DNA of 40,297 nucleotides, taken from assembly GCA_018897395.1 (NCBI GenBank), contig JAHIKV010000050.1:1-40297 (forward strand), written 5' to 3'. This document shows, one piece after another, positions 35,981 through 40,297 of this stretch (within the stretch, counting starts at the first letter, position 1; the number at the start of each line of letters is the position of its first letter). The DNA is from Planctomycetota bacterium (GTDB lineage Bacteria > Planctomycetota > Planctomycetia > Pirellulales > Thermoguttaceae). A program made the position numbers and the translations under genes. The notes beneath the pieces are model-generated. The model made no database searches and was not told the DNA's origin. It was given only the letters and a program-made list of their open reading frames with translations.

Positions 35981-38839
35981 ATGAATATTCGATTTTGGAT
36001 CGGAACGGCGCTGTTGGCCGGCTCCTGGCTGCTGGGGCTGAACTTCTTCCATCCGGTCAATCCCTGGGCATGGTCGGCCGTGGTCGCGGCGGCCGTCTTG
36101 CTGTTGGGAAAGTCCGGCGGTGCATTGGGTGCCACTGCCGGCTTGTCCAGCAGTGCGGAAAATACGGTTGGGCAAGCCAACCGTGGCACCCGCGCGGCTT
36201 GGCCGATCGAGAACCTCGCACTGGTGCTGCTGCTGCCGGCCGCGTGGTTCGCCCCCTGGCCCTATCGAGCCGCGCCGCTGCTGATCGTGCTGGGGCTGGC
36301 TCTGCGGCTGCTGCCGATCCGGCGGCGATGGGCCGACTGGCTGGCCGGCGGGGCCATCGCGGCCGGAGTGGTGATGTTCGTCCAATCGCTGGTCCTGCAA
36401 TTGTACATCGGCCACACCGCCCAATCGCACGAGTTGCCTTGGCCGCTGCCCGACGCGCTGGCCGGAATCGCCACGCTGATGGGCATCGACGCCGCGGCCG
36501 ACGGATCGAACATCGTCATGCACTCGATGCGTCAGACGCATCGACTGGCCGCGACCTGGGAACTGCTATTGGACCCGGCCACGTTGCTGTTTTTCATCGG
36601 CGCGCTGACCCTGCTGCCGCTTACAAAGCCGCGACCGGCGGTCGCCCAGCCACAATGTTGGGGTGGCAGTTCAACTGCCACCCCAACTTCCATTTCCGCT
36701 GTTGGGGTGGCAGTTCAACTGCCACCCCAACTTCCGTCAGGCGCGACCAACGGTCGCGGTTTTATGGCGGAGTGGCGAATATGGATCGGCGAACTGCGGA
36801 TATTGACCCTGATCGTGCTGGTCTGGCTGCCCGTGCGGGCGGGATTGTTGATGGCCCTCTACCTGCACCGCGTGTTGCGCAGCGACACGGATCGCCCGTT
36901 GCACGCGATGAACCATTTTTTCTCGCCGTGGATGCTGCTTCTACTGTTGATCGTGCCGGTGTTGTTGGCGTGGCGGTTCGTGCGTTACCGGAGACAATCG
37001 GCAACACCACCGTCTTTGGATACATCGGCGGCCGTTTCGGCCGACGACGGTTTCGCCAGGTTGCCGGAAATTCCTGGTCCATCTTGTTCGCCGCGTCAAT
37101 TTCTTGTCTCCGCCGGGTTGATCGCGCTGGCGGTCGCGATCTTTACGGCGGCGATCCACTGGGATCCGCCGGGACGACGCAAGGACGGCCGCGTGATGGT
37201 CGTCGAACGGCACTCCCAGTGGGAACCGACCACGAAGCCTTATGACACCACCTGGTTCGTCGAGCCAAAACTGTTTGACGAGGGATCGGGCTACAACTAC
37301 GCCCGCATCTACCGCTACCTCGAACAGTTCTACGACGTGTCGCGGCTGTTGGAGACCGACAAGATCGACGACCAAACCTTGGCCGAATGCGACGTTTTGA
37401 TAATCAAAACTCCCACCGAGCGTTATAGCCCCGAGGAAATCGAAGCGGTGCGGCGGTTCGTCGAGCAGGGGGGCGGGCTGCTGTTGATCGGCGAGCACAC
37501 GAATTTCGAGCGATCGGCCACGGTCATCAACGACATCATCCGCCCGATGGGTTTCATCTTACGCGACGACTTGCAGTTCAGCTTCAACCCGTCGCCTTAT
37601 GAGCAAAGCTATCTCGCGCCGACCGTCCCTCATCCGGTCGTACAGCACGTGCCGCCGATGGATTTCGCGGGGGCCTGTTCGATCGATCCGGGCAATAGCC
37701 GAGGTCGGGCGGTGATCGCCTGCACGGGTCTATGGAGCATGGGGCCCGAATACCACCATAGCAATTTCTTTCCCATTCCACGGCACTGCCCGGAAATGCG
37801 ATACGGGGCCTTTGTCCAGGCGTGGGCGACTCGCTACGGACGCGGCCGAGTGCTGGCCTTCACCGACTCGACGATCTTCTCGAACTTCTGCGTCGGTCAG
37901 CCGGGCAAATCGGAGTTGATGTTGGGCATGGTTGAATGGCTCAACCACGCCGCCCCCTGGGCAGATCCGCGGCCGTGGCTGGTCCTACTCGGCATCCCGC
38001 CGCTGGTCATCGGCGCGTGGCTGGCACGCGGTTTCGGTCGGGAGTGGCTCGCGCTGCTGGCCGCCGGGTCGTGCGGTTGGGTCGTTGGCTCGCTGGCGGT
38101 CATCGGTGCGCACAGTTGGGCCATGCCCATCCCAAAACGCATTCACCCCGAGCTTTGCGTGGTCGTCGATCGCACCACCTCGAACGTCCCCTTGGCCAAA
38201 GGGCTGTACCCCCAAGGCAACGATGAGGGATACGGGATGTTGGAGGCATGGCTCTCCCGGCTGGATTGCCAATCCGTGCGCAAGGAAGGCCCCGAGGCAT
38301 TCTCCGGCGACGTGCTGGTGGCCATTTGCCCGAGCCGGTCGGTACCCGAGGAGTTCCGCCAAGCGCTGGAGCGGTACGTTGACGAGGGCGGCCGACTGCT
38401 GGTGATCGATTCGCCCGAAAACTTAGGTTCGACGGCCAACAGCCTCCTCTGGCCGTTCGAGATGACGATCCACCGTGATCGGGCGTGGAGGGGAAAGCTA
38501 AGCACGGTCTTGCCGCTGCCGATGGTGGACATCGAGCAAGCCTGCAAAATCTCCGGCGGACAACCCCTTGCCAGGCTCGATAAACTTCCAGTGGCAACCC
38601 TGGTCCGCCACGGCAAGGGATCGGTAATGGCAGTCGGGTTCGGCTCGCTGTGGAACGACACGCGGATGGGCGAGACCTGGATGGTCGAGCCGGACGCCAC
38701 GGTTAAGGCCCGCTATGAAGTCCTATTCGGTCTGTTGCGGCCGTTTTTCCAGCGGCGCGAGTTCCCACCGCCGAAGGCCGAAAAGAACGATGACGAAAAA
38801 TCCTCGATCCTGAAAGAATCCGGCCCGGCGGAACTGTAG
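35981..38839 (+). CDS. Second large membrane protein with DUF4350/GATase-like domains and repeat insertions
   Basis: This 952-residue protein is organised like its upstream neighbour. Hydrophobic N-terminal helices (WIGTALLAGSWLLGLNFF, NLALVLLLPAAWFAPWPY, and LPDALAGIATLMGI near 160) lead to four or so more helices. Then comes a soluble domain: YNYARIYRYLEQFYDVSRLLETDKIDDQTLAECDVLIIKTPTERYSPEEIEAVRRFVEQGGGLLLIGEHTNFE. Two helices (about 660-710) and a second soluble domain (VLVAICPSRSVPEEFRQALERYVDEGGRLLVIDSPENL) close it. Residues about 49-71 and 216-258 are encoded by palindromic repeats (36127-36191 and 36631-36757), both between helices. ATG at 35981 gives a clean signal-anchor start; the longer frame to 35762 reads repeats. 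Function unknown. Confidence 0.75.
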   Translation: MNIRFWIGTALLAGSWLLGLNFFHPVNPWAWSAVVAAAVLLLGKSGGALGATAGLSSSAENTVGQANRGTRAAWPIENLALVLLLPAAWFAPWPYRAAPLLIVLGLALRLLPIRRRWADWLAGGAIAAGVVMFVQSLVLQLYIGHTAQSHELPWPLPDALAGIATLMGIDAAADGSNIVMHSMRQTHRLAATWELLLDPATLLFFIGALTLLPLTKPRPAVAQPQCWGGSSTATPTSISAVGVAVQLPPQLPSGATNGRGFMAEWRIWIGELRILTLIVLVWLPVRAGLLMALYLHRVLRSDTDRPLHAMNHFFSPWMLLLLLIVPVLLAWRFVRYRRQSATPPSLDTSAAVSADDGFARLPEIPGPSCSPRQFLVSAGLIALAVAIFTAAIHWDPPGRRKDGRVMVVERHSQWEPTTKPYDTTWFVEPKLFDEGSGYNYARIYRYLEQFYDVSRLLETDKIDDQTLAECDVLIIKTPTERYSPEEIEAVRRFVEQGGGLLLIGEHTNFERSATVINDIIRPMGFILRDDLQFSFNPSPYEQSYLAPTVPHPVVQHVPPMDFAGACSIDPGNSRGRAVIACTGLWSMGPEYHHSNFFPIPRHCPEMRYGAFVQAWATRYGRGRVLAFTDSTIFSNFCVGQPGKSELMLGMVEWLNHAAPWADPRPWLVLLGIPPLVIGAWLARGFGREWLALLAAGSCGWVVGSLAVIGAHSWAMPIPKRIHPELCVVVDRTTSNVPLAKGLYPQGNDEGYGMLEAWLSRLDCQSVRKEGPEAFSGDVLVAICPSRSVPEEFRQALERYVDEGGRLLVIDSPENLGSTANSLLWPFEMTIHRDRAWRGKLSTVLPLPMVDIEQACKISGGQPLARLDKLPVATLVRHGKGSVMAVGFGSLWNDTRMGETWMVEPDATVKARYEVLFGLLRPFFQRREFPPPKAEKNDDEKSSILKESGPAEL
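36127..36191. repeat. GGTGCCAC...GTGGCACC element in the second membrane-protein gene
   Basis: Outer GGGTGCCAC/GTGGCACCC ends enclose two hairpins, CACTGC/GCAGTG and GGTTGG/CCAACC. In frame, encodes ATAGLSSSAENTVGQANRG. Shares the TGCCACTG motif with the element at 14557-14689. Confidence 0.8.
36631..36757. repeat. Two copies of a 31-bp perfect palindrome nested in GCGACC/GGTCGC hairpins
   Basis: The palindrome (15-bp arms starting GTTGGGGTGGCAGTT around one C) occurs at 36657-36687 and again at 36701-36731. Flanking hairpins are GCGACC-GGC-GGTCGC (36631-36645) and GCGACC-AAC-GGTCGC (36743-36757). The two copies are read in different frames, giving WGGSSTATPT and VGVAVQLPPQ, neither with a stop. 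Confidence 0.95.
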
Positions 38840-38869
38840 AGCGACTCGATGTGTAATAAATTCCGTTTC

Positions 38870-38955
38870 GTTTAACCTGGAGCCAACGGCGACGGGGAAG
38901 GTATTGCCTTACCCGCCATCGCCACCCTCCCGTCGCCGTTGGCTCCGGGTTAAAC
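38870..38955. repeat. GTTTAACC...GGTTAAAC palindrome before cysK
   Basis: Arms GTTTAACCTGGAGCCAACGG continuing CGACGGG, and the near-exact complement ending GGTTAAAC. It resembles the GTTTAGC family in its ends but has its own core. It lies between the membrane-protein stop and the cysK ribosome site, possibly in the cysK leader. Confidence 0.9.
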
Positions 38956-38984
38956 GAGATATGTGCGACATCAGGAGAAACGTA

Positions 38985-39944
38985 ATGCCAAGGACCGATT
39001 CCGGCCGCGTTTTCGACGACATTACCCAGTGCATCGGCAATACGCCGCTGGTGCGGATGCGGCGGATCGCCGAAGGTTGCGCCGCCACGGTGGCAGGCAA
39101 ACTGGAAAACCTCAACCCGCTCTGGAGCGTCAAGGACCGCATCGCCCGGGCAATGATCGACGCGGCGGAACGGGATGGGAAGATCACAAAGAACACCGTA
39201 ATCGTCGAGCCGACCAGCGGCAACACCGGCATCGGATTGGCCTATGTCTGCGCCGCCCGCGGATACCGGCTCATGGTCGCCATGCCGGAGAGCATGAGCA
39301 TAGAGCGGCGTCGGCTGTTGAAGGCTCTCGGGGCGGAGATCGTACTGACGCCCGCCGCCGAGGGAATGCCCGGCGCGGTCCGCAAGGCCGAGGAATTGGC
39401 GGCGCGGAACCCGAACTACTTCATGCCGCAGCAGTTCAAGAACCCCGCCAACCCGGAAATCCATCGCCGCACGACCGCCGAGGAAATCTGGCGCGACACC
39501 GGCGGCCGGGTCGATCTGGTGGTGTCGGGCGTGGGCACCGGAGGAACGATCACCGGCATCGGCGAGGCGCTCAAGCCGCGCAAGCCGACGCTCCGCATGG
39601 TGGCCGTCGAGCCGGCGGCCAGTCCGGTCATCAGCCAGCGGCTTGCCGGAAAGCCCCTTCAACCGGGCAAACACGCCATCCAGGGAATCGGCGCCGGATT
39701 CATTCCCGAAGTGTTGAATCTGGCGGTGATCGACGAAGTGATCCAGGTCTGCGACGAGGACGCGATGGAAACCGCCCGGCAACTGGCCCGGCTCGAGGGC
39801 TTCATGTGCGGAATAAGTTGCGGGGCGGCCGTTTGGGCGGCGCTGCAACTCGCCCGACGAAAGGAAAACGCCGGCAAGCTGATAGTCGTCATCCTGCCCG
39901 ACCTCGGCGAGCGATACCTCTCGACGAAGTTGTTCTCGGAATAG
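38985..39944 (+). CDS. cysK: Cysteine synthase (O-acetylserine sulfhydrylase)
   Basis: PLP enzyme that makes cysteine from O-acetylserine and sulphide. The 319 residues contain the PLP lysine in SVKDRIARAMI, the substrate loop EPTSGNTGIGLAY, the phosphate-binding GVGTGGTITGIG and the C-terminal GISCGAAVWAAL. The serine expected in GISSGA-type motifs is a cysteine here, a mild variation. ATG at 38985 is supported by AGGAG seven bases upstream. It stands alone downstream of a palindrome, with a strong terminator after it. Cystathionine beta-synthase is an alternative, but no CBS domains are present. Confidence 0.94.
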   Translation: MPRTDSGRVFDDITQCIGNTPLVRMRRIAEGCAATVAGKLENLNPLWSVKDRIARAMIDAAERDGKITKNTVIVEPTSGNTGIGLAYVCAARGYRLMVAMPESMSIERRRLLKALGAEIVLTPAAEGMPGAVRKAEELAARNPNYFMPQQFKNPANPEIHRRTTAEEIWRDTGGRVDLVVSGVGTGGTITGIGEALKPRKPTLRMVAVEPAASPVISQRLAGKPLQPGKHAIQGIGAGFIPEVLNLAVIDEVIQVCDEDAMETARQLARLEGFMCGISCGAAVWAALQLARRKENAGKLIVVILPDLGERYLSTKLFSE

Positions 39945-40055
39945 ATGAGGGGAGAGGGACGAGGGACGAGAGAAGGGTGAGGAGAGATTGTGTGTCCTCT
40001 CCCCTCCTCTCTTCTCCCTCGTCCCCCGCCCCTCGTCCCCCGTCCCTCCCTCATC
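39944..40055. repeat. GATGAGG...CCTCATC hairpin of GAGGGACGAGGG units after cysK
   Basis: A purine-rich left arm with GAGGGACGAGGGACGAGAG and a pyrimidine-rich right arm with CTCGTCCCCCGTCCCTCCC form one long imperfect hairpin. The TAG stop of cysK runs into its first base. Confidence 0.88.
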
Positions 40056-40076
40056 GTTCCCAAGAAACGCCAAAAC

Positions 40077-40101
40077 GGCCCGGTCGACGTTCGACCGGGC
40101 C
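40077..40101. terminator. Bidirectional terminator hairpin between cysK and the cysteine-rich gene
   Basis: GGCCCGGTCGA (40077-40087), loop CGT, TCGACCGGGCC (40091-40101): a perfect 11-bp stem between two convergent genes. A-rich bases precede it and GCTTGT follows. Confidence 0.7.
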
Positions 40102-40174
40102 GCTTGTAATTGTGATAAAGGAGCTTGCTTAAACTCGGATCGGGGGTGAGTCCAAGCGGTACTCGATTATTCGC

Positions 40175-40297
40175 TCATTTGCAGGTGGCCGGCTCGCAAG
40201 TCTTCACTTCCTCGCAGGCCTCGACCGCACTGCAGGTCTTCGGACGGCAGGTCCGGGCCCGACGGCTACGCTTCGGCTTGCAGGTCTTCGGGCAGCA
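40175..40297 (-). CDS. C-terminal part of a cysteine-rich basic protein, cut by the window edge
   Basis: Reading from the right edge to the TGA at 40175-40177 gives 40 residues with nine cysteines in a quasi-repeat of C-x-P-K-T-C form (CCPKTCKPK, TCRPKTC, KTCEPATCK). The Lys/Arg and Pro content is high in the first half and Glu appears in the second. Codon use is GC-rich and consistent with coding. No known family can be assigned. It may be a secreted or surface protein stabilised by disulphides, or a metal-binding protein. The start lies outside the window. Confidence 0.65.
   Translation of the reverse strand, partial: CCPKTCKPKRSRRARTCRPKTCSAVEACEEVKTCEPATCK

Noticed and set aside
38703..40073. 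456-codon minus-strand frame opposite cysK
   Set aside because: It is the antisense of a gene with all cysteine synthase motifs and crosses two palindromes and the cysK leader.

Overview
The window is GC-rich bacterial DNA that looks like a member of the Planctomycetota, probably Pirellulales. The grounds are: an ispE-spoVG pair in which SpoVG carries a zinc-ribbon insert; a PurS-PurL fusion; a stand-alone protein resembling the N-terminus of planctomycete FecR/anti-sigma proteins; a YdjY-type lipoprotein; two large membrane proteins with DUF4350/GATase-like domains; weak Shine-Dalgarno sequences at many starts; and a very heavy load of intergenic palindromic repeats. The lineage is an inference from gene content, since no rRNA or tRNA gene was seen.

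Layout. 1-2.9 kb: a restriction-modification module, with a PD-(D/E)XK nuclease convergent with a fused two-domain DNA methyltransferase. 3.1-8.3 kb, plus strand: tyrA, purSL, a DUF433 antitoxin with a truncated DUF5615-type toxin, then purQ. 8.4-10.1 kb, minus: a DUF4276 (TOPRIM-like) protein and an AAA ATPase, a candidate phage-defence pair. 10.3-11.8 kb, minus: spoVG and ispE. 12.2-16.8 kb: a single-domain response regulator, YdjY lipoprotein, GAF/HD-GYP protein, anti-sigma-like small protein and DedA. 17.2-22.6 kb, plus: an operon of acetolactate-synthase small subunit, phosphate butyryltransferase, butyrate kinase and a four-subunit 2-oxoacid:ferredoxin oxidoreductase. 22.7-23.4 kb: a small protein and an HNH nuclease. 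23.5-32.8 kb, minus: ilvE, lolD, lolC/E, lysS, a CPBP protease, pgsA, rimO and a REP-associated tyrosine transposase (RAYT). 33.0-38.8 kb, plus: two large membrane proteins. 39.0-40.3 kb: cysK, a terminator and the end of a cysteine-rich protein.

Metabolic logic. IlvE, the ferredoxin oxidoreductase (VorB type), Ptb and Buk form a complete route from branched-chain amino acids through 2-oxoacids, acyl-CoA and acyl-phosphate to a branched-chain fatty acid. The route yields reduced ferredoxin and one ATP, which suggests a fermentative or facultatively anaerobic life style.

The most unusual feature is the repeat landscape. At least six families of palindromic elements fill the intergenic spaces. 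Members also sit in frame inside conserved genes: purL (two), rimO, lysS, the HD-GYP gene and one large membrane protein. Two unrelated proteins, PurL and RimO, carry the same element-encoded peptide LCEAP(E/F)GPFRQ. Two others, the YdjY protein and the transposase, end in the same element-encoded SPRGRGG-stop. One family, bounded by GTTTAGC/GCTAAAC, flanks the transposase on both sides and shows compensating changes in its stems. I read this as a RAYT-driven palindrome system whose elements are tolerated as protein-coding insertions, comparable in outcome to the Rickettsia palindromic elements.
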